Assembly (NCBI GenBank): GCA_012744475.1
Contig: JAAYBV010000003.1
Coordinates: forward strand, 1-64,000
From: Phycisphaerae bacterium
Lineage (GTDB): Bacteria > Planctomycetota > Phycisphaerae > Sedimentisphaerales > Anaerobacaceae
DNA: 64,000 bases
Direction: 5' to 3'
Positions 15,928 to 29,233 of the stretch are shown here, piece by piece; position 1 is the first letter of the stretch, and each line of letters begins with the position of its first letter. The notes below the pieces were generated by a model. It was not told where the DNA came from and did not search any database. It worked only from the letters and a program-made list of their open reading frames with translations. The position numbers and the translations under genes are program-made.

Positions 15928-16110
15928 ATCAGAATAGCTGATAGCCCGCTTAAGCAGAAGTGATTGGCGACCGTCGTCGCGCGAGCCTGCAATGATGAAC
16001 CCTCCTTCCCCGTCTGGAAATGCCCGGTTTCTCGCCGTTTTTGGTAGAGTCTTCGTCCGGGAATGCCGATTCTGTAGGGAACGAAACTCGGAGAAACTGA
16101 GGATACGACC

Positions 16111-17966
<1,856 letters not shown>

Positions 17967-17970
<4 letters not shown>

Positions 17971-17993
17971 GGGCGAATAATCATTCGCCCTAC
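17967..17993. repeat. GTAGGGGCGAAT palindromic repeat at the glmS stop codon
   Basis: A 27-bp inverted repeat built on GGGCGAATAATCATTCGCCC with GTAG and CTAC ends. It provides the glmS stop codon. A second copy (core GGGCGAATGATCATTCGCCC) lies at 54669-54694. Short palindromes of this form are scattered in many bacterial genomes. Confidence 0.65.
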
Positions 17994-18019
17994 CTTGGAA
18001 TAACGGGATACAAACAACC

Positions 18020-18751
18020 ATGGATGGTCTGCCTTGTCACGTACGACCAGTTAACAGGCGCCGCACGGCATTCAGTCTGATCGAGCTGCTCATTGTCGTT
18101 GGCGTCGTCTCGGTTCTGCTGGCGATCCTCGTTCCGGCGCTGAGAAAGGCGCGACAGGCGGCGTCCCGTGTGTCCTGCGCCCATAACCTCAAGCAGATCG
18201 GCTTGGGCATGAGCATGTACCTCAACGACAACGACAGCACATACCCGTGTGCGACCGATCCGGTGTCAGAGGAGCCGGTCTACTGGCTATGGATGGGGCG
18301 CGGATGGCGGCGTTGGGTCAAGCCTTACCTGGGCGGTTCTATCGATGTGAACGATCCCTCGGCGCTGTTGTGTCCCGAGGATCGTGCCGACCCGGTGTTG
18401 TTCGAATCGACCAGCTACGCCTATTCCATGACGTTCTACCACAGCCCGCAGCAGATCGATGCGATGAACGAGAGAGCCGAAACCTACAGCGACCCGCGTC
18501 CGTCGATCCCGCAGCGGGCCGACTCCGTTGCGCACCCGGCCGCCAAGATTCTCATCGGCGAGTGGGCCAGCAGCCATGCCTCCGTCGAGATCGAGCAGGG
18601 CTGGTGGAACTGGCAGGGGGCGCGGAACTTCCTGTTCGCCGACAGCCACGTCGTCTCCGTCAAGGCCGAGCGGATTCTGCCCGCGCGTGACGGCTTGCCC
18701 GACGCGAACCTGACCATTCACGGCATTCAGGGCCGGGACGTGGCCCAGTGA
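18020..18751 (+). CDS. Type II secretion/type IV pilus-like pseudopilin
   Basis: A 243-residue protein with a prepilin signature: a basic leader (VNRRRTA) followed by FSLIELLIVVGVVSVLLAILVPALRKAR, i.e. a hydrophobic helix with the conserved Glu at +5 and cleavage expected between Ala and Phe (Gly is more usual at that place). The C-terminal part has FLFADSHV, resembling the H-X9-DG type seen in planctomycete pseudopilins (FADGHV). Planctomycetes encode many such proteins, whose role in secretion, surface structures or glycan uptake is unsettled. It follows glmS by about 50 bp and a repeat, and ends 19 bp from the converging GH116 gene. Confidence 0.8.
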   Translation: MDGLPCHVRPVNRRRTAFSLIELLIVVGVVSVLLAILVPALRKARQAASRVSCAHNLKQIGLGMSMYLNDNDSTYPCATDPVSEEPVYWLWMGRGWRRWVKPYLGGSIDVNDPSALLCPEDRADPVLFESTSYAYSMTFYHSPQQIDAMNERAETYSDPRPSIPQRADSVAHPAAKILIGEWASSHASVEIEQGWWNWQGARNFLFADSHVVSVKAERILPARDGLPDANLTIHGIQGRDVAQ

Positions 18752-18770
18752 CCGGCGGCCTGGCGGTGGT

Positions 18771-21422
18771 CTACGAAGAACCCGTCACCTGGAACTGGGC
18801 CTGCTTGCCCGCCTCGATGCGCAGCCCGTCGCCGAATTGACGGACGCCGAAGCCGGTCAGGCGAAACTCGGTGAGGGTCACCTCACCGTGAAGGACGGCC
18901 AGCGTAACCTTGGCCGAGTCACCTGTCCGCTGGATCATGCAGGCGCCCCACGCATCGCCATTGGACCAGAAGTGGTTGCCCTCCTGTCTGGCAAAGGTCA
19001 TGGTCTTGTCCACGGCGCTGTAAAGGAACCCGGTCAGCGCGGGCACGGCCGCCCAACTGGCCATGGCGCGGGCGTAATGGTGTCCGCACTCGGCCTCGTC
19101 GAATGGGCTGCGCTTGCGGCCATCGTATCGGTCACGGATGTTCGTGATGCACTTGAGGCCGTCGTCGATCATGCCTTCCTGGAGCATGCCGACGGCGGCG
19201 GTGTATTCGAACCCGGTCATCACCTCGCTGAAGTACGGGAACGGGTTTTCCGGCCGGTCCTTCGGATAGCTGGCCATCAACAGGGCCGATTCGCCATCCA
19301 TTGCGAAGCTGCGCATGCAGTTGAAGTGATCGTACAGGCTCTCGCGGTAGTTGTACTTCATGATGCTTGCGAGGGTCTGGCGCACGTGATCGGGTTTGAC
19401 CAGGTAGCCCAAGCCGCAGACGTGCGCGGTGTACTGGCCGACAAGCTGATCGACCAGACAGCCGGAGCCGAGCTGGTAGTCGGGCTTGCTCAGGTCCGCA
19501 GCGCCCATGCCCACGAGCAGGGCGGGTGCGACCGCGGATCGGTCTTTGGGGGGGCGGATGTGATGCTCGTAGTACTCCCCGTTGAAGAGGTTCTCGTCGA
19601 TCCATCGGCTGCCCTGTTCGAACAGACGCCGGCACGTTGCGGCAAAGGCCTCGTCGCCCTGGTGCCGGGCCATTTCCTCGGCGGCGCGCAACGCGCCGAG
19701 ATACCACAGACCCATCTGGGGATTCGGTCCGTAGTACTCGACGTCCATCGTGTTGTGCTGACAGCCTTCCATTACGCCGTCCTTGTCGGCGTCCCACCCT
19801 CCTTCGATCCAGCAGAACTCGACGGCCTTCTTCGCGTGCGGCCAGAGCGAGTCGAGCATACGATCGTCGCCGGAGAGCTGCCAGTCGCGATAGAGTTTCA
19901 TCAGGCAGCCCATCTGGCCGTCGGCGGCTGCCTTGCCGAACTCGCGAGCCCGTCCGACAGGGAGATTGACGCGGAAACTCATCAGGCCGTTGTCGTCCGT
20001 CGCGAGGGCGAACTCGACCTCGCGCATCGATCGGGCCAGCGATCCGAACAGGAACGCCGTCGCGTGCTCATAGTTCCAGACGTGGGTGCAGGAGCCGTGG
20101 CAGCAGCCGCCCCGGTTGCTGCACCCTTCGAATCCGTAGAAGCGGCCATCCTGCGTGCGAAAGCAGGTCTGACTGCGAAGCGAGCTGAGATTGAACAGCG
20201 CCGCCTCCTTGACGACCTCGGGCAGATCGCTGTTGCAGAAGGTGCGCACGAAACGCACGGTGTCCGCTTCGAGCCGCTTGAGCCGTGCCGCGACTTTCTG
20301 AGCGACGTCCCAGGCGTCGGCATAGCGGGTCGCGTAGTAATTGCCGATCCGGTCCTCATCGACGCCCTTGGGGGTCCAGGTCATGCGGTTGGGGAAGTGC
20401 CAGGCGATCAGGAAGGTCACAGCGGCATCCTCTCGTGGAGGGACTTCGACCTGGACGGCCAGCGACGCCATCGGGGTGTCCTCGCCGGTGGGCTGCCGCT
20501 CTTCAAGCTGGCCGTCAGCGCTGAAGTCGTCCCAGAAGTCAAGCGGCGACCGGCCCCAGCCCGAGGCGATCCAGGAGAGGCGATGGGTGACGGCGCCTTC
20601 GGCCGTGGTCGCCAGCGCGATGGTTCCCCACTGCTCGGCCCTCTCGGCGACGCCTTCAGAGTCCATGAAGATGCCGCGGAGGTTGTCCGCCTCGCGATAG
20701 TGGTTGCGGTTGGCGCGGCCTCCGGTGGCGATCAGGTCGCCTTTCCAGTCTCTGGTCTGGCCGGAGCCGTCGATCCCGATGAAGTTGGGCATCGTCCCGC
20801 AGACGGAGGCAACCAGCCTCTGATCGGTCTTGTTGTGCAGGACGTACCGCAGGACCGCGACGGGTATACCGCTGGCCTCGGGATCGGCCGGGACCAGTGG
20901 ATTGAATGCCTCGAGGCGAACGTCGATCGGCATCTCCGAGTCGGACAGTGCCACCTGGCCCAGCGGATACGCTACCGCGAACGAGCAGTTGCGGAAACGA
21001 GGCAGACCATGGTTAGGCGTCGTGCTTCCATGGCTGTTCTCATAGGCGGAAAGGTCGATTGGGCCCTCAGCAGCCTTGGCCAGCGTCTTTCCATCGGGCG
21101 TCTTCACGAAGACCGCGAAGAACGGGCTGAACGACCCCCTCATCGGTACGAAGCCCTTGCCCGGCCGATTCATGATCTCCCAGTCGCGTAGATCGCCCCG
21201 ACCGCCCAGCGACAGCGTCCCGGTCCCGATCCCGCCCAGAGGCAACGCGATGCGAGCGAGGTGCTGTTGGCCGTAACGCCGGAGCACGGGCCAGCCGGAC
21301 AACGCCTCCTGCGGGACCGACACAGGACGGATGGTGATGCCATCTTGCGCAAAGGTCTCGTCTGCGCAGAACAGACATACTGTCAGGACGATGATCAGTG
21401 GAAGGGCAGAGTGCGATTTCAT
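18771..21422 (-). CDS. Secreted GH116/DUF608 glucosidase-like enzyme
   Basis: An 883-residue exported protein. After a signal peptide (SALPLIIVLTVCLFCADETFA) comes the N-terminal beta-sandwich typical of GH116 (ARIALPLGGIGTGTLSLGG, DWEIMNRPGKGF) and then the catalytic (alpha/alpha) barrel (GCCHGSCTHVWNYEHATAFLF split by the family pattern, MEGCQHNTMDVEYYGPNP, YNYRESLYDHFN). Members related to human GBA2 cleave beta-glucosides, beta-xylosides or GlcNAc-containing glycans; the substrate here is unknown. GGGAG sits 7 nt before the ATG at 21422, favouring it over the ATG 15 nt upstream. A paralogue lies at 39816-42821. Confidence 0.8.
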   Translation of the reverse strand: MKSHSALPLIIVLTVCLFCADETFAQDGITIRPVSVPQEALSGWPVLRRYGQQHLARIALPLGGIGTGTLSLGGRGDLRDWEIMNRPGKGFVPMRGSFSPFFAVFVKTPDGKTLAKAAEGPIDLSAYENSHGSTTPNHGLPRFRNCSFAVAYPLGQVALSDSEMPIDVRLEAFNPLVPADPEASGIPVAVLRYVLHNKTDQRLVASVCGTMPNFIGIDGSGQTRDWKGDLIATGGRANRNHYREADNLRGIFMDSEGVAERAEQWGTIALATTAEGAVTHRLSWIASGWGRSPLDFWDDFSADGQLEERQPTGEDTPMASLAVQVEVPPREDAAVTFLIAWHFPNRMTWTPKGVDEDRIGNYYATRYADAWDVAQKVAARLKRLEADTVRFVRTFCNSDLPEVVKEAALFNLSSLRSQTCFRTQDGRFYGFEGCSNRGGCCHGSCTHVWNYEHATAFLFGSLARSMREVEFALATDDNGLMSFRVNLPVGRAREFGKAAADGQMGCLMKLYRDWQLSGDDRMLDSLWPHAKKAVEFCWIEGGWDADKDGVMEGCQHNTMDVEYYGPNPQMGLWYLGALRAAEEMARHQGDEAFAATCRRLFEQGSRWIDENLFNGEYYEHHIRPPKDRSAVAPALLVGMGAADLSKPDYQLGSGCLVDQLVGQYTAHVCGLGYLVKPDHVRQTLASIMKYNYRESLYDHFNCMRSFAMDGESALLMASYPKDRPENPFPYFSEVMTGFEYTAAVGMLQEGMIDDGLKCITNIRDRYDGRKRSPFDEAECGHHYARAMASWAAVPALTGFLYSAVDKTMTFARQEGNHFWSNGDAWGACMIQRTGDSAKVTLAVLHGEVTLTEFRLTGFGVRQFGDGLRIEAGKQAQFQVTGSS

Positions 21423-21507
21423 GGCGTTCTCCCGCAAAGAGCAGCCTTATCATCTCTGTCCGGACAACGCAGCGGACGTCCGGAAACGCGAGCATGGATT
21501 GTCAGGT

Positions 21508-22305
21508 CTACTTGATGCCCAGCACGTCAGCCATGGAGTACAGGCCGGGGTCTTTGCCGACAAGCCATTTTGCCGCTCGCAGGGCCCCTCTGACAAGGGT
21601 ATCCCGGCTGTGTGCTGTGTGGTTAAAAGTTACCGTTTCGCCCAGCGTGCTGCAAATCACCGAGTGGACGCCCACGATGTCGCCGGCCCGGACGGCGTGC
21701 ATGCCGATCGTGTTGGCCTGCCGCAGGGCATCCTTTCCCTGGCGTCCATGCGTGAGGCAGTCGGGAAAATCCCGCCCGGTGGACTGGCATATCTTCTCCG
21801 CCAGCGTCATGGCGCTGCCGCTGGGTGCGTCCTTCTTGAACCGATGGTGTTGCTCGACGATCTCGATATCGTAGTCTGGCCCCAGCATAGCGGCCGCTTT
21901 GCCCACCAGAGCGAACAGGACGTTCATCCCGACGCTCATGTTCGTTCCGTAGAGGAGCGGGATCTTGGCGGCCGATTCGGAGAGGATGGCCTGCTGGTCG
22001 CGGCTTAGTCCCGTCGTGCCCATGACAAGTGGGATCCGGTTTTCAGTGCAGTAGCGCAGGGTGTTACCGGCCGCTTCCGGCGTGGAAAAGTCGACTACCA
22101 CGTCTGACCGCCCCGCGCAGGAGTCGGTCAACGGCACGCCGAGGGTCCCCGCTCCGGCCAGCAGTCCGACGTCCTTTCCGATATCCGGATGGCCTTTGGC
22201 GTCGGTGGCTCCGACGATCTCGAATTGTTTCGATTCCACCGCCAGGGCGACGATCCGCCTTCCCATGCGTCCGGCCGCACCCACAACCGCCAGTTTTGGC
22301 TGCAT
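21508..22305 (-). CDS. dapB: 4-hydroxy-tetrahydrodipicolinate reductase DapB
   Basis: A 265-residue enzyme of the lysine/meso-diaminopimelate pathway reducing (hydroxy)dihydrodipicolinate with NAD(P)H. The nucleotide-binding motif GAAGRMGRRIV, the VVVDFSTPEA and GTTGL segments, and the active-site segment IVEQHHRFKKDAPSGSAM are all present. An AGGGG site precedes the ATG at 22305; a longer reading frame from 22425 adds 40 residues unlike the family. Its own promoter is at 22348-22376. It stands alone, flanked by a GH116 gene and the nusA leader region. Confidence 0.95.
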   Translation of the reverse strand: MQPKLAVVGAAGRMGRRIVALAVESKQFEIVGATDAKGHPDIGKDVGLLAGAGTLGVPLTDSCAGRSDVVVDFSTPEAAGNTLRYCTENRIPLVMGTTGLSRDQQAILSESAAKIPLLYGTNMSVGMNVLFALVGKAAAMLGPDYDIEIVEQHHRFKKDAPSGSAMTLAEKICQSTGRDFPDCLTHGRQGKDALRQANTIGMHAVRAGDIVGVHSVICSTLGETVTFNHTAHSRDTLVRGALRAAKWLVGKDPGLYSMADVLGIK

Positions 22306-22347
22306 TTCTAACCCCTTTTCGAACAGAGTGCCCATGTGATCGATAGG

Positions 22348-22376
22348 ATCATAATTGGCGGCTCGGCGATTGGCAA
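22348..22376 (-). promoter_or_regulatory. Promoter of dapB
   Basis: On the minus strand TTGCCA (22371-22376) and TATGAT (22348-22353) are spaced by 17 bp. The predicted start near 22341 leaves a leader of about 36 nt with an AGGGG ribosome-binding site. Confidence 0.6.
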
Positions 22377-22557
22377 GCCGGAAGAGGTTTTCCGAGCCAT
22401 CGGCTCGCGGGCTTGGCTGTGGCACATGCTATAGGGCATTCTCGGGATGGGGTGCTCTATATGTGGGGGGTAGACGGGGCTGGCGAGTCATATCCCGGAA
22501 CGGGCATTTTTGGATATCGTCAGACGCCAAAAAAGGCCAAAATACTCAAAAAAGTTG

Positions 22558-22586
22558 TTGCCCTTGCCCCACGGGGCCACTATCAT
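22558..22586 (+). promoter_or_regulatory. Promoter of the nusA leader RNA
   Basis: TTGCCC (22558-22563) and TATCAT (22581-22586) are spaced by 17 bp. It is the only convincing + strand promoter before nusA that I can see, so it probably drives both the leader RNA and, by readthrough, nusA-infB-rbfA. Confidence 0.55.
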
Positions 22587-22590
22587 AACA

Positions 22591-22909
22591 GCTTGGATTA
22601 AGACGATTAATGGCTGCCAGTAAGGCTGTGCGAGGTGCAGGCAATGGCGTTTACAGGACATGTGAACAGTGCAGCGGCATAGATTCGCAAATTGTGGCTG
22701 CGCTTTCGCGCCGATGGTGGCTGTGGAATCGATGTTTCTGCTTCAGTATCGTGGCGCCGGCGAGGTTGATGGTGAGGTTTGGCGGTTTCGACCGATGAGT
22801 GGGCCAAGCTGCTGTCGGAGGCAACTGATGTAGGCGAAACGCAGGAAACAACCTCGGTTGGGCATGGGTGTGTTGGAGTGGAAACTGCTAAAGGTTTCCA
22901 CTTTTTTTT
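22591..22909 (+). ncRNA. Unidentified structured leader RNA or sRNA upstream of nusA
   Basis: About 320 nt between the promoter at 22558-22586 and an intrinsic terminator at 22877-22909. A short frame from 22610 codes for 62 residues with no resemblance to anything and is probably not a gene. RNA structure is visible: CGAGGTTG (22761-22768) pairs perfectly with CAACCTCG (22849-22856); inside, TTTGG and CCAAG flank the hairpin CGGT-TTCG-ACCG (UUCG loop), and GCG-AAA-CGC at 22834-22842 forms another small hairpin. No signature of tmRNA, SRP RNA, RNase P RNA or a riboswitch class I know is present. It could be a cis-acting attenuator of nusA or a free sRNA. Confidence 0.5.
22877..22909 (+). terminator. 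Intrinsic terminator in front of nusA
   Basis: A 9-bp stem AGTGGAAAC/GTTTCCACT (22877-22885 with 22894-22902) with loop TGCTAAAG is followed by eight T (22902-22909). It lies 127 bp upstream of the nusA ATG, in the sense direction, with no protein gene before it on this strand. NusA modulates intrinsic termination, so this is a natural site for autoregulation. Confidence 0.85.
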
Positions 22910-23036
22910 GCTCTTTGTTGGGGCATCTGTTCCCGTCGGCGAAATGGGCGGCGGGCGACGATACGACGCGATAGTCGTCTCCGGCGTACCAAGGCAGGTA
23001 CTCAGGGGGCCGTCTGAGTTTGGATGAGAAAAGACT

Positions 23037-24272
23037 ATGAACCAGGAATTGTTGAGGATCGTGGATAACATCGCCCGGGACAAGAATATCGACAAGGAGT
23101 CGATCTTCGCGGATCTCGAAGAGGCGATGATTTCGGCGGTTCGCAAGCATTTCGGCGACCCGGACAGCGAGATCCTGGTCCGGATCGACAGGAACGACGG
23201 CAAGGTGGCGGCGTTCCGGGATCAGCAGCCGATTGACATCCGGCGGCTCGGCCGGATTCCGGCTCAGACCGCCAAGCAGGTGATGATCCAGAAGATCAGG
23301 GCCGACGAACGGGACAGCATCTACAGCGAATTCGTTCAGAGAAAAGGGCAACTGATCAGCGGCTCGGTCGTCCGCTACGAAGGTGGCACACTCATCGTCA
23401 ACCTGGATCACTGGACCGAGGGATTCATGCCCAAGGGCGAGCAGATCATGGGACAGACCCACCGCCCGGGTGAGCGCATTCGCTGCCTGATTCTCGACGT
23501 GAAGGAGACCGCCAGCCAGGTCAAGATCATCCTGTCGCGGACGCACCCCGACTTCATCCGGCGTCTTTTCGAGTCGGAAGTGCCGGAAATCGCCGAGAAC
23601 ATCATCGAGGTCCGGGCCTTGGCCCGGGAAGCAGGCTACCGCAGCAAGGTTGCCGTGACCAGCTACGACGACAAGGTGGACCCGGTGGGGGCCTGCGTGG
23701 GCGTCAGAGGCAGCCGCATCAAGAACATCGTCGACGAGCTCGGCGGCGAGAAGATCGACATCGTCCGATGGAACGAGTCGTCGCAAGTCCTTGTCGTCAA
23801 CGCGCTTATGCCCGCGAAGGTCAGCGAGATCGCATTGTGCTTCGAGTTGGGGCGGGCTACCGTGGTAGTGGAAGAGGATCAGTTGTCCCTGGCCATCGGC
23901 AAGCACGGGCAGAACGTCCGCCTGGCGGCGCGGCTCAGCGGCTGGGACATCGACATTCTCACTCCGGATGAATACAACCTCGGCATCGAGAGGCTCGCCA
24001 CCTGTGTCAAGAGCGTCGAAGGTGCCGACGACATCCTCGTTGATAAGCTGATTGCCTTGGGTATCATATCGGTTCTTGATCTCGACGACGTGGGCCCCGA
24101 GCCGCTGGTGGGCGAGCTGGGCCTGGATCCTGACTTCGCCGAGAGACTGGTGCTGGGCGCCGATCAGGCTGCCAAGATGATGGCGGCCGAATCGGAACGT
24201 AAGCAGGCCGAAAAGGAGTTGGCCGAGCAGACGGGTCGTCTGGACGTGCGGAAGAAGGATCAGGACGAATAG
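23037..24272 (+). CDS. nusA: Transcription termination/antitermination factor NusA
   Basis: A 411-residue protein that binds RNA polymerase and controls pausing, termination and antitermination. Order: N-terminal polymerase-binding domain (1-about 110), S1 domain (about 112-185, GQLISGSVVRYEGGTLIVNL), KH1 (GVRGSRIKNIVDELGGEKI) and KH2 (AIGKHGQNVRLAARLSGW), then a shorter helix-hairpin-helix-like acidic tail (about 320-390) and a charged end. It heads nusA-infB-rbfA, with 15 bp to infB. The usual upstream neighbour rimP is not here; a structured RNA with a terminator takes its place. Confidence 0.95.
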   Translation: MNQELLRIVDNIARDKNIDKESIFADLEEAMISAVRKHFGDPDSEILVRIDRNDGKVAAFRDQQPIDIRRLGRIPAQTAKQVMIQKIRADERDSIYSEFVQRKGQLISGSVVRYEGGTLIVNLDHWTEGFMPKGEQIMGQTHRPGERIRCLILDVKETASQVKIILSRTHPDFIRRLFESEVPEIAENIIEVRALAREAGYRSKVAVTSYDDKVDPVGACVGVRGSRIKNIVDELGGEKIDIVRWNESSQVLVVNALMPAKVSEIALCFELGRATVVVEEDQLSLAIGKHGQNVRLAARLSGWDIDILTPDEYNLGIERLATCVKSVEGADDILVDKLIALGIISVLDLDDVGPEPLVGELGLDPDFAERLVLGADQAAKMMAAESERKQAEKELAEQTGRLDVRKKDQDE

Positions 24273-24287
24273 GGACGTGGAGGTTCC

Positions 24288-26992
<2,705 letters not shown>

Positions 26993-26996
<4 letters not shown>

Positions 26997-27433
26997 GCCG
27001 AGTGTCGACGACCCGCACAGGAAGAAACGGCGGTATGCCCACCCGAAGGCAGGAAAAAGTAGCTCGTGTTGTGAAAGAAGTGGTCAGCGACGCCATTGCC
27101 AATCACCTGAGCGATCCTCGCATTGCGGGTCTCGTCACGGTCACGCGGGTGGAGATGGCGCCGGATCTGCGTGCGGCGGAGGTCTACCTGAGCGTGCTGG
27201 CGCCGAACGAGGCGGACGAGAACAAGACGTTTGCGGCGATCGACCATGCCACCAAGCGCATTCAGTCGCTGCTGGGGGCGGCCCTGGAAAGCAAGTTCTG
27301 CCCGGTGTTGCGTTTTCACCGAGACGAGCATTTTCACAAGACACTGGAAACGATGCGACTGATTGACCAGGTGGCGAACGAGCGTCGCCGCCGAGAGGTC
27401 GAATCGGGCCCGTCGGACGCTCCGGATGTCTGA
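26993..27433 (+). CDS. rbfA: 30S ribosome-binding factor RbfA
   Basis: A 146-residue KH-fold protein needed for late 16S rRNA maturation. The family core is clear: KVARVVKEVVSDAIANHLSDPR, VTVTRVEMAPDLRAAEVYLS, and LRFHRDEHFHKTL near the end. Translation probably starts at the ATG overlapping the infB stop (26993), though an ATG at 27035 just before the family core is an alternative. Genome order nusA-infB-rbfA is conserved across bacteria and supports the call. Confidence 0.9.
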
Positions 27434-27521
27434 TGCACGGTGTGAGGAAATGGGTGTCTGTGCTCTGTCACGCGGCGTTTTGGAGTGCGGCTCGCTGGCC
27501 GCAGGATCATCTGGAAAGGCC

Positions 27522-28193
27522 ATGAAAAACAGCAAGGAACACGCACAACGGTTGCAGAAGCTCTATCGCGCGCTCAAGCGCGTTCATCCGAAAGTGGAGA
27601 AGGTCAGCTATGACGATCCGATCGAGGCTTTGATTCACGGCATCGTCAGCGAGCGGCTGAGCGAGGTCGCCACGCAGCGGGCGATGAAGGGCTTCCGGGA
27701 GACCTTTGTGGATTGGAACGATCTGCGCGTCTCGCGGGTGGAGGAGATCGTGGAGGTGTTGCACGAGGATACGGCGGCCAGTCGGGCGACGGCCTTTGCC
27801 CTGACGACGGCCCTGCGGGCGGTCTTCGACGAGTACCATGTGCTGAGCCTGCAAACTCTCAAGAAGGTCGGCAAGCGTCCGGCCAAGCAGGCCCTCGAAC
27901 ACCTCGACGGGATGGACGCCTACGTGGTCGGCTATTGCATGCTCACGTCTTTGCAGGGTCACGCCATCCCGCTGACCGGTCAGATGGCGGACTATCTCAA
28001 GCAGCATGAGGTGGTCGACCCGGTGGCAGACGAGTCGGACATCGAGGGATTCCTGACCCGCCAGATTGCCGCCAAGAATGCCTACGAGTTCTACGAGTTG
28101 CTTCGGCGGGAGAGCGAGTCGCCCAAGGTCGCCAAGAAGAAGGCTCCACGCAAGAAAGCGAAGACCGCCAACGTGGTGAAGGCCAAGAAATGA
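27522..28193 (+). CDS. Degenerate HhH-GPD (endonuclease III-like) protein with basic tail
   Basis: A 223-residue protein with the helical layout of the HhH-GPD DNA glycosylase family (DDPIEALIHGIVSERLSE at 31-48, helix-hairpin-helix at about 127-137, LDGMDAYVVG). The catalytic pieces are missing: where Nth has Lys in GVGRKTA and Asp in VDTH, this protein has MDAYVVG and PLTGQM. No iron-sulfur cysteine cluster is seen. The last 25 residues are Lys/Ala/Pro rich, like histone H1 tails. It therefore probably binds DNA without excising bases; its function is unknown. GGAAAGG precedes the ATG, and hisG follows 53 bp later in the same direction. Confidence 0.6.
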   Translation: MKNSKEHAQRLQKLYRALKRVHPKVEKVSYDDPIEALIHGIVSERLSEVATQRAMKGFRETFVDWNDLRVSRVEEIVEVLHEDTAASRATAFALTTALRAVFDEYHVLSLQTLKKVGKRPAKQALEHLDGMDAYVVGYCMLTSLQGHAIPLTGQMADYLKQHEVVDPVADESDIEGFLTRQIAAKNAYEFYELLRRESESPKVAKKKAPRKKAKTANVVKAKK

Positions 28194-28246
28194 CACGTGC
28201 GATCGCGCGGTGCAGGTCCGGCACAGCGCGCGAGCACGGGGTACGG

Positions 28247-29134
28247 ATGGATCAGATGAGTTCAGAGAGAGTCCTGAAACTGGGTATTCCCGCCGGGAGT
28301 CTGCAAAAGGCGACGGTGGAGCTGTTCGCCAAGGCGGGGTTCGATATTTCCGATTCGAGGCGGAGTTACCTGCCGTCGATAGACGACGAGGAGATCGCCC
28401 CGGTCTATCTGCGTGCGCAGGAGATGGGCCGTTACGTGGGAGACGGTGTGCTCGACGCCGGCATCACCGGATTCGACTGGATCACGGAGAACAACTGTGA
28501 GGTCGTCGAGGTGTGCGAGCTGCCCTACAGCAAGGCGACGAGCAACCCGGCGCGGTGGGTCCTGGCGGTTCCCGGCGAATCGAAGGTGACCCGGCCGGAG
28601 GACCTTCAGGGGGGGATCGTCGCCACCGAGTTGGTCGGCGTGACGCGGCGGTATTTTGCCGACCGGGGCATCGACGTCCGGGTCGAGTTCAGTTGGGGCG
28701 CGACCGAGGTGAAGGCCCGCCTCGTCGATGCCATCGTGGAGCTGACGGAGACGGGGACTTCGCTGCGCGCCAACAATCTGCGGATCATCGATACGGTTAT
28801 CGTCTCGACGACGCGGCTGATCGCCAATCGACAGGCTTGGCAGGATGATTTCAAACGAGAGAAGATCGAGAATATCGCTATTCTGCTCCAGGCGGCGATC
28901 GAGGCGCGCACCAAGGTGGGGCTGAAGATGAACGTTCGCAAGGGGGATCTGGACGCCGTCCTCAAGGTGTTGCCGGCGGAGAAGAGTCCGACGGTGTCCA
29001 GCCTGGCGGACTCGGGCTATGTGGCGATCGAGGTGATCGTGGACGACAAAGTGGAACGGGCCCTGGTTCCCGCGTTGAAGCGCGCCGGAGCGTCGGGCAT
29101 CATCACGTATCCGCTGAATAAGGTGATCCATTGA
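28247..29134 (+). CDS. hisG: ATP phosphoribosyltransferase HisG (long form)
   Basis: A 295-residue enzyme for the first step of histidine synthesis, joining ATP and PRPP. LKLGIPAGSLQKAT, AGITGFDWI, the PRPP-binding stretch VDAIVELTETGTSLRANNL and the C-terminal regulatory domain ending in GASGIITYPLNKVIH identify the long, self-sufficient form that is feedback-inhibited by histidine, so no HisZ is needed. The start is uncertain: ATG at 28247 or 28256, both with weak ribosome-binding sites. It is separated from hisHF by 12 kb, so the his genes are scattered. Confidence 0.93.
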   Translation: MDQMSSERVLKLGIPAGSLQKATVELFAKAGFDISDSRRSYLPSIDDEEIAPVYLRAQEMGRYVGDGVLDAGITGFDWITENNCEVVEVCELPYSKATSNPARWVLAVPGESKVTRPEDLQGGIVATELVGVTRRYFADRGIDVRVEFSWGATEVKARLVDAIVELTETGTSLRANNLRIIDTVIVSTTRLIANRQAWQDDFKREKIENIAILLQAAIEARTKVGLKMNVRKGDLDAVLKVLPAEKSPTVSSLADSGYVAIEVIVDDKVERALVPALKRAGASGIITYPLNKVIH

Positions 29135-29233
29135 AGAGTTCGGCGCCGAGGGGGCCGACGCACGAGAATTGCTGGCGATGAGCTTGCGTTTCTGTGTGAC
29201 AAGCACGGGGATGAACCATTGGGAAGAAAGGGT

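Noticed and set aside
16000-16110. A glmS ribozyme or GlcN6P-responsive leader before glmS
   Set aside because: The stretch between hisH and glmS lacks the ribozyme core motifs, and a normal Shine-Dalgarno-like CTGAGGA lies before the ATG.
22610-22798. A 62-codon frame in the nusA leader RNA
   Set aside because: It has no good ribosome-binding site or family resemblance, and its end overlaps the helix-forming region; the RNA reading explains the stretch better.
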